Source: Chlorobium sp. (GTDB lineage Bacteria > Bacteroidota > Chlorobiia > Chlorobiales > Chlorobiaceae). Taken from it: a DNA stretch of 64,000 nt. This document shows positions 25,257-35,366 of this stretch, in pieces. Where the stretch lies: contig SZXW01000003.1 of NCBI GenBank assembly GCA_005862285.1, positions 186,001-250,000 of the forward strand. The letters are read 5' to 3'. The notes beneath the pieces were generated by a model that did no database searches, was not told the DNA's origin, and saw only the letters and a program-made list of their open reading frames with translations. A program made the position numbers and the translations under genes. The first letter of the stretch is position 1, and every line of letters starts with the position of its first letter.

Positions 25257-25919
25257 CTATACACCCCTCATACCCGGATCCCAGATATATTTGTGAAGCT
25301 GCAGCTGCATCCTTACCCTGAGGCCGTCGTAAAGGATCCACCCGGCAAGAGCGGACGGTTCCAGTTTTCCGAACACCACGCCCATCAGGATCTCAGATGT
25401 TTCATGAAGAGAGGTTTCGGCAAGCAGTTCCCTGGCCCAGAGGTAATCGTTCCTGTCGGCGATAACGATCTTGAACTCGATATGTCTTTTCGTTTCAGGA
25501 TCATCTGACTGTGCAAGAGCGATGTTCTCAGGGTTGTTTCCTCCAGAAACTCCTGATGATGGTGATTTGAGGTCGATGATACAATGTACCCGCGGATCGA
25601 CATCGGTAACAGAAATGAAGCCTCCTGTTTCGAGCAGGACGGTTTTTCCCTGGTCACAGAGCTGCTTCATGAGCGGATATACTTCTTTCTGCAGCAGCGG
25701 TTCGCCTCCGGTGATCTCCACTAAAGGGGAGTCAATTTCAGAAACTTTCCGTACGATCTCCTCGATCTCCATCGGAATTCCTTCTTCTTCGGCGTAAACT
25801 GTATCGCAGTACCTGCAGCCGTGCCCGCATCCGGACAGGCGTACAAAGGTGCATGGCCATCCGGCGAACGACGATTCGCCCTGGATTGAATGGAAAATTT
25901 CGCTGATTTGGAGGCTCAT
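25257..25919 (-). CDS. queE: 7-carboxy-7-deazaguanine synthase (radical SAM)
   Basis: Makes 7-carboxy-7-deazaguanine from 6-carboxytetrahydropterin in queuosine synthesis. The 220 residues begin SEIFHSIQGESSFAGWPCTF, the typical QueE opening. The cluster cysteines are C31-GHG-C35-RY-C38 followed by D39, and ITGGEPLLQ is the SAM-binding motif. It lies 8 bases after purN, so the two are probably co-transcribed. Another queuosine gene, queG, is about 9 kb away in this window. Confidence 0.92.
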   Translation of the reverse strand: MSLQISEIFHSIQGESSFAGWPCTFVRLSGCGHGCRYCDTVYAEEEGIPMEIEEIVRKVSEIDSPLVEITGGEPLLQKEVYPLMKQLCDQGKTVLLETGGFISVTDVDPRVHCIIDLKSPSSGVSGGNNPENIALAQSDDPETKRHIEFKIVIADRNDYLWARELLAETSLHETSEILMGVVFGKLEPSALAGWILYDGLRVRMQLQLHKYIWDPGMRGV

Positions 25920-25927
25920 AGGGGGGA

Positions 25928-26530
25928 TCAGGCTTTCTGTTCACTGAGCAATTTTCCGAGCGCACGCGGATAGAGTTCATGTTCGCATGCGAGCACACGC
26001 TGTGCAAGCGTTTCAGGTGTGTCTCCCGGCAATACCGGAACCTTCTGCTGCATAAGGATCCTGCCCCGGTCGTACACTTCATCGACCATATGGACCGTAG
26101 CGCCGCTTTCTGTTTCTCCGGCTTCAAGCACTGCAGCATGAACGCGGATACCGTACATTCCTTCTCCACCGAATTTGGGGAGAAGGGCGGGATGGACGTT
26201 GACGATCCTGTCGCGGTAAACCTCCACAACCGCATCAGGTATCTTGCGCATGTACCCGGCAAGGACAATGTATTCTACCCGGTTTTCCTGCAGCGTGTCA
26301 AGCATGGCTGCGGCAAACCGTTCATAATCGGGAAACTGGTTTTCGGAAACCTGCAGTGCCGGAATGCCGTTTTCCCTTGCGTACTCCATCGCTCCGCACT
26401 GTGAACGGTTGGAGAGGCAGAGCACGAATTCGGCGTTAATATATTTTTCATTAGTGGCACGATGAAGGGCCTTGAAATTGCTGCCGGTTCCCGAGCAGAA
26501 AACGGCAAGCCTGGTTATATGTTCAGCCAT
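25928..26530 (-). CDS. purN: Phosphoribosylglycinamide formyltransferase
   Basis: Third purine step: transfers a formyl group from 10-formyltetrahydrofolate to GAR. The product is 200 residues from the ATG at 26530; the TTG one codon earlier is unlikely. Signatures are LAVFCSGTGSNFKAL (phosphate loop), VLAGYMRKIP and the catalytic NVHPALLPKFGGEGMYG with Asn and His. VHMVDEVYDRGRIL follows, with the catalytic Asp. It heads a leftward purN-queE pair. Confidence 0.95.
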   Translation of the reverse strand: MAEHITRLAVFCSGTGSNFKALHRATNEKYINAEFVLCLSNRSQCGAMEYARENGIPALQVSENQFPDYERFAAAMLDTLQENRVEYIVLAGYMRKIPDAVVEVYRDRIVNVHPALLPKFGGEGMYGIRVHAAVLEAGETESGATVHMVDEVYDRGRILMQQKVPVLPGDTPETLAQRVLACEHELYPRALGKLLSEQKA

Positions 26531-26686
26531 CAAATGGTTGTTTCAGCGTAACGAAAATCAATACCGTTTCAAGCAGCGGCATGCTTTCACCGCTGCATGC
26601 ATGTGCATATCTCTCAAAATAAGCAACTTCAGGCGATTGAGGAACTGAAACCTCCAAAGCGGACAGGTACAGAGAGAGGGAAAAAA

Positions 26687-26710
26687 AAAGTCCGGCGATG
26701 ACCGGACTTT
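26687..26710 (-). terminator. Terminator of the CI-like regulator gene
   Basis: On the minus strand AAAGTCCGG, a 6-base loop and CCGGACTTT are followed by a run of T (the A run at 26681-26689 of the + strand). It lies just past the stop of the leftward regulator gene. Confidence 0.85.
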
Positions 26711-26717
26711 CCCTGCT

Positions 26718-27029
26718 TTATCCAATTGTCCTGAGCTTGTGGTAGACTCTCGTCAGTACATGCTCCATTTTCTGGAGTTCCCGGGCTTCCTTAAGGGCGT
26801 CTGCATAACATTCCTTGCGGTACATGCACCCTTCGCCTGTGAGAAGCCAGTGCGGGTCGATGCCCCGGGACAGTACTTTTCTGATCAGGAGATCGAGCTT
26901 AGGGTTTCTTTTTTTCTTTCTCGTGTCAGCGGGATTTTTTCCGCCGGTACCGAGAGCCTGGGCAGGGGCCCTGCTTTCAGTGGCTTCGAGTGCGTGCTCG
27001 AGGCGTTCGATGAGTTTGTTGCTGTTCAT
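26718..27029 (-). CDS. Orphan phage CI-like DNA-binding protein
   Basis: A 103-residue protein. The N-terminal half has a leucine-rich helix (NSNKLIERLEHALEA) and a basic Lys/Arg stretch, then a segment LLIRKVLSRGIDPHWLLTGEG. The WLLTGEG end is characteristic of CI/Bacteroidota-type phage repressor helix-turn-helix domains, where it closes the last helix. The C-terminus is a Glu/Lys-rich helix (DALKEARELQKMEHVLTRVY), not a peptidase domain. I place the start at ATG 27029. No other phage gene is near. Two dyads lie upstream and could be its own operators. Confidence 0.55.
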   Translation of the reverse strand: MNSNKLIERLEHALEATESRAPAQALGTGGKNPADTRKKKRNPKLDLLIRKVLSRGIDPHWLLTGEGCMYRKECYADALKEARELQKMEHVLTRVYHKLRTIG

Positions 27030-27551
27030 GTTCAACAATCCGGATAATCATATTTACAGGTATCATAAGTATCGGAGAATTAGTCCTTGCAAAGGACCGT
27101 GGGGCCTCCGTAAGTATTCACAGGGAAATAAGTAAACAATACTTTTGAAAAATCAAAACAAAAGCTTCGTTTATGTGGATAAATTTTCAGAAAATTTACG
27201 CAGGGACCTTGAGTGACGGGATTAAATGGGCACAATCAGTAAATTCAGGAAAGAAAATGCTCCAGATGAATGTTATAAACTCCGGTCTATGACGAAATGC
27301 AGCTGTTTTTTCTGGCTTGAAAGACTTCGGTTCAACGTTCATGGCGTCCATGAGGGAGTCGAACCTTTCCTTTCAACTCCCACTACTTCAGCCATTCAAT
27401 CGACTCATCACCTGCCGACTCTTCCCATACAGGATGTGCAATTGAAAGAAAAACCGGTGGTCATTTGAACGAAGCGGAATGACAGCGTATTTCCTGGTTA
27501 TAATATCTGCCAGATTGCTTTGCTGTTTCCTGCCTTTCAAATCACCGGATT
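27030..27551. other. Spacer between the CI-like gene and msrA
   Basis: About 520 bases without a convincing gene. An 80-codon + strand frame at 27226-27468 has no recognisable domain, an odd composition and no ribosome site, so I leave it out. Two dyads near 27083-27144 are listed separately. A stretch near 27335-27370 (GGTTC ... CATGG CGT CCATG ... GAACC) can fold and includes a tRNA T-arm-like GAGTCGAACC, but no full tRNA can be built around it. Confidence 0.4.
27083..27144. promoter_or_regulatory. Two dyads upstream of the CI-like gene (candidate operators)
   Basis: GTCCTT-gca-AAGGAC at 27083-27097 is a compact inverted repeat. AAGTATT (27112-27118) and AATACTT (27138-27144) form a second, wider one. 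They lie 54 to 115 bases upstream of the regulator start, where autoregulation is usual for CI-type repressors. No binding data exist here. Confidence 0.3.
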
Positions 27552-28139
27552 TCAATCCTTGAATCTCTTCTGGTAAATATGGCAGTAGGGTTGGCCTCCA
27601 GTTCTTTCGTAATAATCCTGATGGTATTCCTCAGCTGGGTAGAACTTCCCGGCAGGTTCAACCTGCGTTACGACTTTGTAACCGTAAGACTTCAGTTTGG
27701 CAATGAGTTTTATGGCTGTTTTTTTCTCCTCATCGTTTCCATAGAAAATTGCTGAACGATACTGTGATCCGATATCCGGCCCCTGCCGGTTCAACTGTGT
27801 CGGGTCGTGGATTTCAAAGAACAGTTTAGCGAGCTTTTCGTAAGTGATTTTTGAAGGATCATACTCGACCTTGATCGCTTCCGCATGGCCGGTATTTCCC
27901 GTCGAGACTTCCCGGTAGGTTGGATGATCCGTTTTCCCGCCGGTATAACCCGATGTCACCTTGATTACCCCCGGTCTGTTTTCAAAACTGTATTCCATAC
28001 CCCAGAAGCAGCCCCCCGCGAAAAGTGCCGTTGCAATGTTATGCGGCTCCTTTTTCGAAGGGTTACCGACAGCATATGCCGATACAGATGTTATTGCAGC
28101 AAACAGCATAAGCAAAACCATGAACCGTAACTTTTTCAT
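27552..28139 (-). CDS. msrA: Exported peptide methionine sulfoxide reductase A
   Basis: Reduces methionine-S-sulfoxide in oxidised proteins. The 195 residues begin with a signal peptide (core FMVLLMLFAAITSVSAYA), so the enzyme acts in the periplasm. The catalytic motif is AGGCFWGMEY with C44, followed by VTSGYTGGKTDHPTY, NTGHAEAIKVEYDP, GSQYRSAIFY and FYPAEEYHQDYY, all standard MsrA features. A Cys near the C-terminus (QPYCHIY) may be the resolving residue. There is no msrB domain or adjacent msrB. Confidence 0.93.
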   Translation of the reverse strand: MKKLRFMVLLMLFAAITSVSAYAVGNPSKKEPHNIATALFAGGCFWGMEYSFENRPGVIKVTSGYTGGKTDHPTYREVSTGNTGHAEAIKVEYDPSKITYEKLAKLFFEIHDPTQLNRQGPDIGSQYRSAIFYGNDEEKKTAIKLIAKLKSYGYKVVTQVEPAGKFYPAEEYHQDYYERTGGQPYCHIYQKRFKD

Positions 28140-28273
28140 ACCGCATCAATTTTTTTCATTAACACTGTCAGAATAAGTAACAATTGTTATCAGCTCTCCG
28201 TTTCATCCGGCAATCCTGTGCCTTACAGGTGAACTTCTCTCCGGGCAGGATTGTTAAATTGGAACAAAACTCA

Positions 28274-30394
28274 ATGAAGCAGCACATGACGCAACAGGCC
28301 CGCAATCCGAATCTCCTTATCGGAGAAACAAGCCCCTATCTTCTCCAGCATGCTTACAACCCTGTCAAGTGGTTTCCCTGGGGTGATGAGGCTTTTGAAA
28401 AGGCACAGAAGGAAGACATGCCGATTTTTCTCTCTATCGGCTATTCAACCTGCCACTGGTGCCATGTGATGGAACGTGAATCGTTCGAGAACGAAACCAT
28501 AGCTGATGTTCTGAACCGGTCGTTTGTTTCCGTTAAAGTAGACCGGGAGGAACATCCGGATATCGACCGGATTTACATGACCTACGTTCAGGCCACTACC
28601 GGCCGGGGAGGATGGCCGATGTCGGTCTGGCTCACGCCGGACAGGAAGCCTTTTTTCGGCGGCAGTTATTTCCCTCCGGCCGACCGGTATGGCCAGCCCG
28701 GTTTTTATAATCTTCTGCTCTCAATCGAAGGTACATGGAAACAGGACAAGAAAAGGCTCATCCTTGCCGCAGACCGGATTTTCGCTGAACTGACGGCACT
28801 CTCCATGCACACCGGCGAACCGTCGATGCTTTCCGGCAAGACGTTTCATGATGCTGCCGATGTATTCAAACGTCAATTTGATAAGGCATACGGGGGTTTT
28901 GGTGAAGCACCGAAGTTTCCCCAGCCCTCCATTCTCGATTTTCTCCTTGCATACTCGTTTTATACCGGCAAACGTGAATTTCAGGATATGGTCCTTTTCA
29001 CCCTGCGGAAAATGAACGCCGGGGGAATTCATGATCATATCGGTGTCAGAGAAATGGGCGGGGGAGGTTTCGCCCGCTACTCGACCGATCGCCGCTGGCA
29101 TGTACCTCATTTCGAAAAAATGCTTTACGACAACGCACAGCTTGCCTCGACCTTTATCGATGCTTTCAGGATTTCCGGCGACCGTTCATTTGCTTCAAGC
29201 GCAGAGGACATTCTGAACTATGTACTTTGCGATATGGGCGCAGGTGAAGGGGGCTTTTATTCCGCTGAAGATGCGGACAGCATTCCTGCTGGAAAGAGCA
29301 TGGTTAAAAAAGAGGGCAGTTTTTATCTCTGGAGCCGGAAGGAAGTTGAAGCAGTTCTTGATCGTTCGGAGAGCGAGCTTTTCTGTTACGTTTTCGGGGT
29401 GAGAGAGGAGGGGAACGTGCAGGATGACCCTCATGGAGAGTTTGACGGGCAGAATGTGCTGATGATCGAGCATGGAGAGGATGATGCCTCCGGAAAATTC
29501 GGAATACCACAGGAAACAGTGAAATCGGTTCTTGAGAATGCGAAAAAGAAACTTTTCGAGACGAGGCAATTAAGGCCGAGACCTGACCGGGACGACAAGA
29601 TTCTGACTTCCTGGAATGGCCTCATGATCAGCGCTTTCTGCAAGGCATATAACGCTTTTGGAAACGGGAAATACCTCGATGCGGCAAAAAAGGGCGCAGA
29701 TTTCATTCTGGAAAACCTGCTCGGAAAAGAAGATGGTCAGCTTCTCCGGCGGTACAGGAACGGTGTGGCCGGTATCCGGGCAAAAGCCGATGATTATGCA
29801 TTTTTCATCCAGGCGCTGCTGGACCTTTATGAAGCCTCTTTTGATCCTGACTATCAGAAAACGGCCGTTTCTCTGATGGAAAAACAGATCGAGCTTTGTT
29901 ATGACGAGGTAACAGGCGGCTTTTTCAGCACTCCGTCGGATGACCCATCTGTTCCTCTGCGCATGAAAGAGGATTACGACGGAGCGGAACCGTCGCCTGA
30001 TTCAATCACTGTCAGGAACCTGTGGAGACTTGGTGAACTCAGTGAGCGTGATGATTTTATTCAGGTCGCAGAAAAAACCATCGGGTTTTACAGTGATATT
30101 CTCAATACATCCGGGTATCACCTGCCGGCAATGCTGACGGCGGCTATGATGCATCACTACGGTATTTGCAGAGTTGTACTGACAGGAAACCCGGGAAACG
30201 CTGCACTTGAAGGTTTCCAGAAGTTGATCGGAGGGAAATACCTGCCTGATACGGTCGTGATGCATGCATCACTTTCTGGAGAAACAGGCAATGAAGTTTC
30301 AGCGCTTGTCTGTGCGGATAATATCTGTCATCCAGCTGCGAAAGAAACCGAAAGCCTCTCAGCATTGCTCGCCCATACATGGAGGAAGGAATGA
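28274..30394 (+). CDS. DUF255 (YyaL/SSP411-type) thioredoxin-like protein
   Basis: A 706-residue protein in two parts: an N-terminal thioredoxin-like domain with the family opening [19 protein letters not shown], then [18 protein letters not shown] holding C60-HW-C63, and a large alpha/alpha-barrel domain with [19 protein letters not shown] and [20 protein letters not shown]. The family is widespread and poorly understood; it has been linked to redox or sugar (epimerase-like) chemistry. The ATG at 28274 follows TTGGAA and gives the usual N-terminus; the open frame extends to 28184. Its stop overlaps the NAT start (ATGA), so the two are translated together. Confidence 0.88.
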   Translation: MKQHMTQQARNPNLLIGETSPYLLQHAYNPVKWFPWGDEAFEKAQKEDMPIFLSIGYSTCHWCHVMERESFENETIADVLNRSFVSVKVDREEHPDIDRIYMTYVQATTGRGGWPMSVWLTPDRKPFFGGSYFPPADRYGQPGFYNLLLSIEGTWKQDKKRLILAADRIFAELTALSMHTGEPSMLSGKTFHDAADVFKRQFDKAYGGFGEAPKFPQPSILDFLLAYSFYTGKREFQDMVLFTLRKMNAGGIHDHIGVREMGGGGFARYSTDRRWHVPHFEKMLYDNAQLASTFIDAFRISGDRSFASSAEDILNYVLCDMGAGEGGFYSAEDADSIPAGKSMVKKEGSFYLWSRKEVEAVLDRSESELFCYVFGVREEGNVQDDPHGEFDGQNVLMIEHGEDDASGKFGIPQETVKSVLENAKKKLFETRQLRPRPDRDDKILTSWNGLMISAFCKAYNAFGNGKYLDAAKKGADFILENLLGKEDGQLLRRYRNGVAGIRAKADDYAFFIQALLDLYEASFDPDYQKTAVSLMEKQIELCYDEVTGGFFSTPSDDPSVPLRMKEDYDGAEPSPDSITVRNLWRLGELSERDDFIQVAEKTIGFYSDILNTSGYHLPAMLTAAMMHHYGICRVVLTGNPGNAALEGFQKLIGGKYLPDTVVMHASLSGETGNEVSALVCADNICHPAAKETESLSALLAHTWRKE

Positions 30395-31161
30395 AAGCTG
30401 AAAATTTCAACCTTGCCGCATATTTGTCGAGGATCGCTTTCCAGGGGATGGCATCGGCCGATTTCGCGACGCTGAAGCGCATGATGAGGTGTCAGCTCTT
30501 TACGGTGCCTTTCGAAAACCTCGATGTTCAGGCAGGAAAGATCATTTCGCTCGTGCCCGAGGAGATATACAGCAAAATCGTGGAACAGCATCGCGGCGGG
30601 TATTGCTATGAAGTGAATGGAATCTTTGCCATGGCGCTCGAAACCATCGGGATTCCCTGCCGGTTTGTTGCAGCACGGCCGATGACCTATTCTGTCCGTC
30701 GCCCAAAAACACATATGGCAATTGTTGTCGAAATGGATGGCGGAGAGTGGCTCTGCGATCTGGGTTTCGGCAGTTACGGCATTCGTGAACCATACAGTCT
30801 TGCATGGACCGTCATGGAGGTCCGGCAGGATTACGACATGTTCAGACTGACGATGACCACAGATCGGGATTATGTCCTGCAATCTTTTACCGACGGAGTA
30901 TGGAAAAACCTCTATGAGTTCGATCTTTCTCCACAGGAATGGGTGGATTTCGAACCCGCCAATTTTCTGAACTCCAGGCACCCTGATTCGATATTTGTGC
31001 GCGGCCTGATGATTGTTCTGCAGAACCCTTCAGGGAAGAATGTTCTGCTCGGAAATCGCTTCAAATCAGTTTCCGAAGGCCGATCCAACGAGTGGACGGT
31101 GAGCCCCGGGGAACTTTCTTCGCTGCTCAGGGAAAAGTTTTCTCTGCAGTTCCCGGTGTGA
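30391..31161 (+). CDS. nat: Arylamine N-acetyltransferase
   Basis: Transfers acetyl (or another acyl) from CoA to aromatic amines or hydrazines. The product is 256 residues. The catalytic triad is visible: C72 in HRGGYCYE, H108 in KTHMAIVV and D123 in LCDLGFG, at nearly the same numbers as in the Salmonella enzyme. The start is ATG 30391, preceded by GGAGGAA six bases upstream and overlapping the stop of the DUF255 gene; the ATG at 30379 lacks such a site. The physiological acceptor is unknown. The coupling to a thioredoxin-like protein is noted in the findings. Confidence 0.9.
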   Translation: MKAENFNLAAYLSRIAFQGMASADFATLKRMMRCQLFTVPFENLDVQAGKIISLVPEEIYSKIVEQHRGGYCYEVNGIFAMALETIGIPCRFVAARPMTYSVRRPKTHMAIVVEMDGGEWLCDLGFGSYGIREPYSLAWTVMEVRQDYDMFRLTMTTDRDYVLQSFTDGVWKNLYEFDLSPQEWVDFEPANFLNSRHPDSIFVRGLMIVLQNPSGKNVLLGNRFKSVSEGRSNEWTVSPGELSSLLREKFSLQFPV

Positions 31162-31383
31162 AACGTGTTTGTCTGATCTGTATTTCCTCGTCTGACTGTA
31201 TTGTTTTGATCTTTTTTCTGGGTAGTGGTTCTCCACAGGAATAAGAAATATTTTCATCAAGTGGCGGAATGAACCTCCTTCAAATGAGTTCATGAAAGAG
31301 TGAATGCATATCAGCAGGATTATTATTAACTTGAAAAACTATATACCTGTTACCGTGAACCTTTTCAAGGAGGATATCGGAAC

Positions 31384-32199
31384 ATGTCTGAAAAAATTGC
31401 AGTTGACCTTGGCAGCGTTCAGACTACCCTGTTGCTTCCGCTATGGGGAAGGGCAATGGAAACCCGGAAAACGAAACCCCGGCTCATCGACAGAAAAGCC
31501 GTTGAAATCATAGACAGGATCGACTATGATTTTTCTAAAATCGCTTCGGGCATCCACAATGTTACACAGCTGGAATGGATCGCCAGAAGCGTGCATATTG
31601 ACAGGACTATCAGGGAATTTCTCGCTGCGCATCCTGCCGCTACGATCATCAATGTGGGATGCGGTCTGGATACGACTTTCGAGAGGGTCGATAATGGCCG
31701 GCTTTTCTGGTATGACCTCGATCTTCCCGATGCTATCGAGTTACGCAGGAAATTCATTCAGGAAAGCGAAAGGCGGAAGTTCCTGCCCTGTTCTTTTCTC
31801 GATGAGTGCTGGTTCAATCAGATAAAGGTTCATCAGAACGTTTTCCTCATGGCTGCGGGAGTGCTGTACTATTTCGAGGAAACCCAGGTCAGGGAGATTT
31901 TCGATAAAATCTGCTCGACATTTCCCGGGAGCGAATTTGTCTTCGATGCGGCTTCGCATATGGGTGTCAGGATGGCGAACAGGAAAGTCATACAGAACGT
32001 CGGACTTGACGAACAGTCTTTCCTGAAATGGGGCATCGAACATGCTTCCGATATACGCAAATGGAACAGCCATATAGAGGTTATCGAGGATTACCCGGTT
32101 TACAGCGGAATGAAAAAAGGCTTGTGCCTGCTCGACAGGTACATGGCATTCATAGCCGACAGGCACAGGATCATGTTCATGGTTCATCTGAGGATGTGA
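31384..32199 (+). CDS. SAM-dependent O-methyltransferase (LCM/PPM family)
   Basis: A 271-residue methyltransferase of the leucine carboxyl methyltransferase/polyketide O-methyltransferase group. The SAM loop is TIINVGCGLDTTFERVD (G92, G94) followed by WYDLDLPDAIELRR, the acidic strand, and FLMAAGVLYYFEE for motif III. This group methylates carboxyl or hydroxyl groups of small molecules or proteins. The ATG at 31384 follows CAAGGAGG by nine bases. It has no partner gene; the next gene is on the other strand. Substrate unknown. Confidence 0.8.
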   Translation: MSEKIAVDLGSVQTTLLLPLWGRAMETRKTKPRLIDRKAVEIIDRIDYDFSKIASGIHNVTQLEWIARSVHIDRTIREFLAAHPAATIINVGCGLDTTFERVDNGRLFWYDLDLPDAIELRRKFIQESERRKFLPCSFLDECWFNQIKVHQNVFLMAAGVLYYFEETQVREIFDKICSTFPGSEFVFDAASHMGVRMANRKVIQNVGLDEQSFLKWGIEHASDIRKWNSHIEVIEDYPVYSGMKKGLCLLDRYMAFIADRHRIMFMVHLRM

Positions 32200-32265
32200 C
32201 CGGCGGAATCTGTCTATCAACGATATGTCCGGGTGAACCACCGGGAATATATACCGGGTGCCGCT

Positions 32266-32763
32266 TTACTTCGGCGTATTCTCTTTTATCCCGTATTTCA
32301 TGATACAGCACTCGTCGCCTTCGAGCAGGCAGCTGCTGCGTGAAAAGGTGATGCGGTCCGAAAAACCTTCTGTAAAGGGTTCATCCCTCGAACAGCTCAG
32401 GATATGGCCGAGTTCCTCGAGGCCTGCTTCTCCATACATGGTGGCATAATCACACCTGCGGACCGTTATTTCAAGTTCTTCAGGGAGTACCCTGATCTCT
32501 GCGTCAAGGACCTTTCCATCCGCAAGTTTCTGCCAGATGGCACGTATTCCTTCGAGGTCACGTTCAGGGTTGCTTTTGGCCCATTCTGCCCCGACATTCC
32601 TTGCAAGTCCTGAAACGGTTCGCAGCATTATTTCTTTTGCAGTTTCCGTTCCAACAGCATTAACCATCTCCTTGTAGAGAGGAGCAAGGACGCCGAGCTC
32701 GATTTTCCGCTGCTGGAATATGGAAATCGGCTGCATTTCGTGACTTAAGGTTTGTTGTTCCAT
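32266..32763 (-). CDS. ATC-hydrolase-like protein
   Basis: A 165-residue protein of the L-2-amino-thiazoline-4-carboxylic acid hydrolase family (also related in fold to the 4-vinyl-reductase domain). The recognisable segment is RRCDYATMYGEAGLEELGHI, then LSCSRDEPFTEGF, TFSRSSCLLEGDECCIMKYG with the family Cys and Glu-Gly pair. The N-terminal half is helical (GTETAKEIMLRTVSGLARN). Members open a thiazoline ring in cysteine synthesis from ATC, but most are uncharacterised. Its neighbours do not help. The true substrate here is unknown. Confidence 0.7.
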   Translation of the reverse strand: MEQQTLSHEMQPISIFQQRKIELGVLAPLYKEMVNAVGTETAKEIMLRTVSGLARNVGAEWAKSNPERDLEGIRAIWQKLADGKVLDAEIRVLPEELEITVRRCDYATMYGEAGLEELGHILSCSRDEPFTEGFSDRITFSRSSCLLEGDECCIMKYGIKENTPK

Positions 32764-33043
32764 AGTTGTCGATGAAGGGTGTTGTGTTTTTCAGCGGATC
32801 ATCTGTAAGCTGAAAAATTACATTAAAAAATGTTTTCAGACCAGTTCCGGCTGGTGTTTTTTCCCTGTTCCGGAAATTCGGACCAGAGGAAAATTTGCAG
32901 GTAAACCCTTACGTTACTGCTGTTAAAGCTACTGCAGGCTGCATGAGGTCTATCGAAGCTTATGCAATGAACCTGAAATAATTGGTGTTTATTTCTTAAA
33001 TTCGCCGGTTGCCATAACAAACCAACTTATAAATCTTCAGTAC

Positions 33044-34621
33044 ATGTCTGATCCTGTCATCAAACGGGCGCTGGTCTCTGTATCCGATAAAACCGGTATA
33101 GTCGATTTCTGCCGTGAACTGTCGTCGCTCGGCGTCGAAATCTTTTCGACAGGCGGAACCCTGAAAGCACTGCAGGATGCAGGAATTGCAGCATCATCTA
33201 TTTCAACCATCACGGGATTTCCGGAGATCATGGATGGAAGGGTGAAGACGCTCCATCCGAAAATCCACGGCGGCCTGCTTGCCGTCAGGCATAATGCAGA
33301 CCATGTCAGACAGGCGATTGAGAACGGTATCGGATTCATCGACATGGTGGTCGTCAACCTCTATCCGTTCGAAGCGACTGTCGCAAAACCGGACGTTACC
33401 TTCGAGGACGCCATCGAGAACATCGATATCGGCGGACCGTCTATGCTCAGGAGCGCAGCGAAGAACAATGAATCGGTTACAGTGCTTGTCGACAGCGGCG
33501 ATTATGCCCGGGTGCTCGAAGAGATGCGGTCGAACGGCGGATCGACAAGTCGAGCCACCCGCCTCATGCTTGCACGAAAGGTGTTCGATCTGACCTCCCG
33601 TTATGACCGGGCTATCTCTGATTACCTTGTCAGGGCGGAAGGCGTTGCATCCGAGGTTGCGGCAGAATCGATAACGGTCAGACTCGACAAGGAACTTGAC
33701 ATGCGCTATGGAGAGAATCCTCATCAGAGCGCCGGATTCTACAAGCTTGCCGATTCCTATGGAAGCCGTTCATTCGGTGCGTTTTTCGAGAAGCTGCATG
33801 GCAAGGAACTTTCCTACAACAACATGCTCGATATTGCCGCTGCGGCTGGCATCATCGAGGAGTTCCGCGGAGAGGAACCTTCAGTCGTAATCGTAAAGCA
33901 TACGAATCCCTGCGGTGTCGCACAGGCGCCGACGCTTGCCGAGGCTTACCGGAGGGCTTTTTCCACAGACACACAGGCACCGTTCGGCGGTATCATAGCC
34001 TTCAACCGTTCTCTCGATATGGAAACCGCAACAGTCGTGAACGAGATATTTACTGAAATTCTCATAGCCCCCGGTTTCGAGGAAGGCGTACTCGATCTTC
34101 TCATGAAAAAGAAGGACCGCAGGCTTGTATTGCAGAAACAGTCTCTTCCGAATGGCGGCAGGGAGTTCAAATCAACTCCGTTCGGGATGCTTGTTCAGGA
34201 ACGTGACACGAAATCCGTTGCAAAGGAAGATCTCAAAGTCGTAACGAAAAGGTTGCCGACCGAAGCGGAACTTTCGAATCTCCTGTTTGCCTGGAAAATC
34301 TGCAAACATATCAAATCGAACACGATCCTCTATGTCAAGAACCATCAGACTTACGGCGTAGGCGCAGGCCAGATGTCGCGCGTGGATTCATCGAAAATCG
34401 CACGATGGAAAGCAAAAGAAGCCGGTCTCGACCTGAATGGTTCAGTTGTGGCTTCTGATGCATATTTCCCGTTTGCAGACGGTCTTATCGCAGCAGCGGA
34501 AGCAGGCGTGACCGCTGTCATTCAGCCTGGCGGGTCAATCCGTGACAACGAAGTGATCGAGGCGGCAGATGCGAACAACCTTTCCATGGTGTTTACGGGC
34601 ATGCGTCATTTCAAGCACTGA
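33044..34621 (+). CDS. purH: Bifunctional AICAR transformylase / IMP cyclohydrolase
   Basis: Last two purine steps to IMP. The 525 residues hold the N-terminal cyclohydrolase (about 1-200; [59 protein letters not shown]) and the C-terminal transformylase (about 205-525; [24 protein letters not shown], the catalytic [28 protein letters not shown]-type). I looked upstream for a ZTP (pfl) riboswitch and could not build one. A hairpin follows the gene. Confidence 0.96.
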   Translation: MSDPVIKRALVSVSDKTGIVDFCRELSSLGVEIFSTGGTLKALQDAGIAASSISTITGFPEIMDGRVKTLHPKIHGGLLAVRHNADHVRQAIENGIGFIDMVVVNLYPFEATVAKPDVTFEDAIENIDIGGPSMLRSAAKNNESVTVLVDSGDYARVLEEMRSNGGSTSRATRLMLARKVFDLTSRYDRAISDYLVRAEGVASEVAAESITVRLDKELDMRYGENPHQSAGFYKLADSYGSRSFGAFFEKLHGKELSYNNMLDIAAAAGIIEEFRGEEPSVVIVKHTNPCGVAQAPTLAEAYRRAFSTDTQAPFGGIIAFNRSLDMETATVVNEIFTEILIAPGFEEGVLDLLMKKKDRRLVLQKQSLPNGGREFKSTPFGMLVQERDTKSVAKEDLKVVTKRLPTEAELSNLLFAWKICKHIKSNTILYVKNHQTYGVGAGQMSRVDSSKIARWKAKEAGLDLNGSVVASDAYFPFADGLIAAAEAGVTAVIQPGGSIRDNEVIEAADANNLSMVFTGMRHFKH

Positions 34622-34651
34622 TCGCTGGCACTCATTTCGATATACTTAATT

Positions 34652-34701
34652 CAGAGCCTCACGATCCCATTTGTATTGCAAAAGGGAACAGTGAGGCTCT
34701 G
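34652..34701. terminator. Hairpin between purH and the DUF1566 gene
   Basis: CAGAGCCTCAC (34652-34662) pairs perfectly with GTGAGGCTCTG (34691-34701), with a further CCC/GGG inside. No good T run follows on either strand, so termination is inferred from its place between convergent genes. Confidence 0.55.
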
Positions 34702-34706
34702 CTGGT

Positions 34707-35207
34707 TCAAAACGGCCTGACAGCCCGGACATGACCGGTTTTCGACATTTTATCGGTAGTGTACTGTTTTCCGGTTTTAAAACCCTGTCCCCACGAATAG
34801 TCGGGGTCTTTTTCGGATGAGCTCCAGTAGAAAATTTCCTTCTTCGGGTTTTTAGCGAACCCTCCTATGGCCGATTTCTTTGCATAGAGCTTGTCCAGTT
34901 CATTCCTGTCAGGGAGGTACCAGTCGCTGTAGCCGTTTTTTTTCAGCCGTTCGGCTGCAGCAAGAGCATCGGGCCAGTCGTATACGCCGCTGAGGTCGGC
35001 AGTATCTGCCACCAGCCCGTGCTGTACCTTCGAGTCGTACCCTTTGTCTCCGGGCTTGAGGATATATGCGATTTTCCCGCCTCCGAAACTGCCTCCGACA
35101 GCGAGCGGAGCGGCATCAGCCGATGTTGATGTCATTGCGATGCATAAGCTGGCAAACAGTATGTTTGCGCAATTACGGTGCAACCTGTTTTGGATGGTCA
35201 TTTTCAT
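34707..35207 (-). CDS. Exported DUF1566 (Lcl C-terminal) domain protein
   Basis: A 166-residue exported protein with an N-terminal signal segment (NRLHRNCANILFASLCIAMT to near TSADAAP). The mature domain has the DUF1566 pattern: GKIAYILKPGD, a DAL-AAERLK segment, SDWYLPDRNELDKLY, FYWSSSEKDPDYSWGQ and the closing HVRAVRPF. In the wider family this fold is found in surface or adhesion proteins (Lcl of Legionella). The function here is unknown. It is convergent with purH. Confidence 0.8.
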   Translation of the reverse strand: MKMTIQNRLHRNCANILFASLCIAMTSTSADAAPLAVGGSFGGGKIAYILKPGDKGYDSKVQHGLVADTADLSGVYDWPDALAAAERLKKNGYSDWYLPDRNELDKLYAKKSAIGGFAKNPKKEIFYWSSSEKDPDYSWGQGFKTGKQYTTDKMSKTGHVRAVRPF

Positions 35208-35366
35208 CTTAGACGTACCTGTTGAGTTTATGGGGGGCGTATCGTATCGATTATTGCGATAGTTAACAATTGTAAATTATAACATTAATGTAAAACGCCA
35301 AAGGCCGGTACGCAAATATTTCATCATTTATATCCGATGTTTCCCCAACCTTTCAAGTAGCGTCGA

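Noticed and set aside
27335-27370. tRNA T-arm-like GAGTCGAACC in a foldable stretch
   Set aside because: I could not build acceptor, D and anticodon arms around it; possibly an old tRNA remnant, but not supportable.
27226-27468. 80-codon + strand frame in the spacer before msrA
   Set aside because: No domain, no ribosome site, and composition typical of non-coding DNA.
32764-33043. ZTP (pfl) riboswitch ahead of purH
   Set aside because: Known to precede purH in other bacteria, but the conserved pseudoknot sequences cannot be found here; only a 5-base hairpin is visible.
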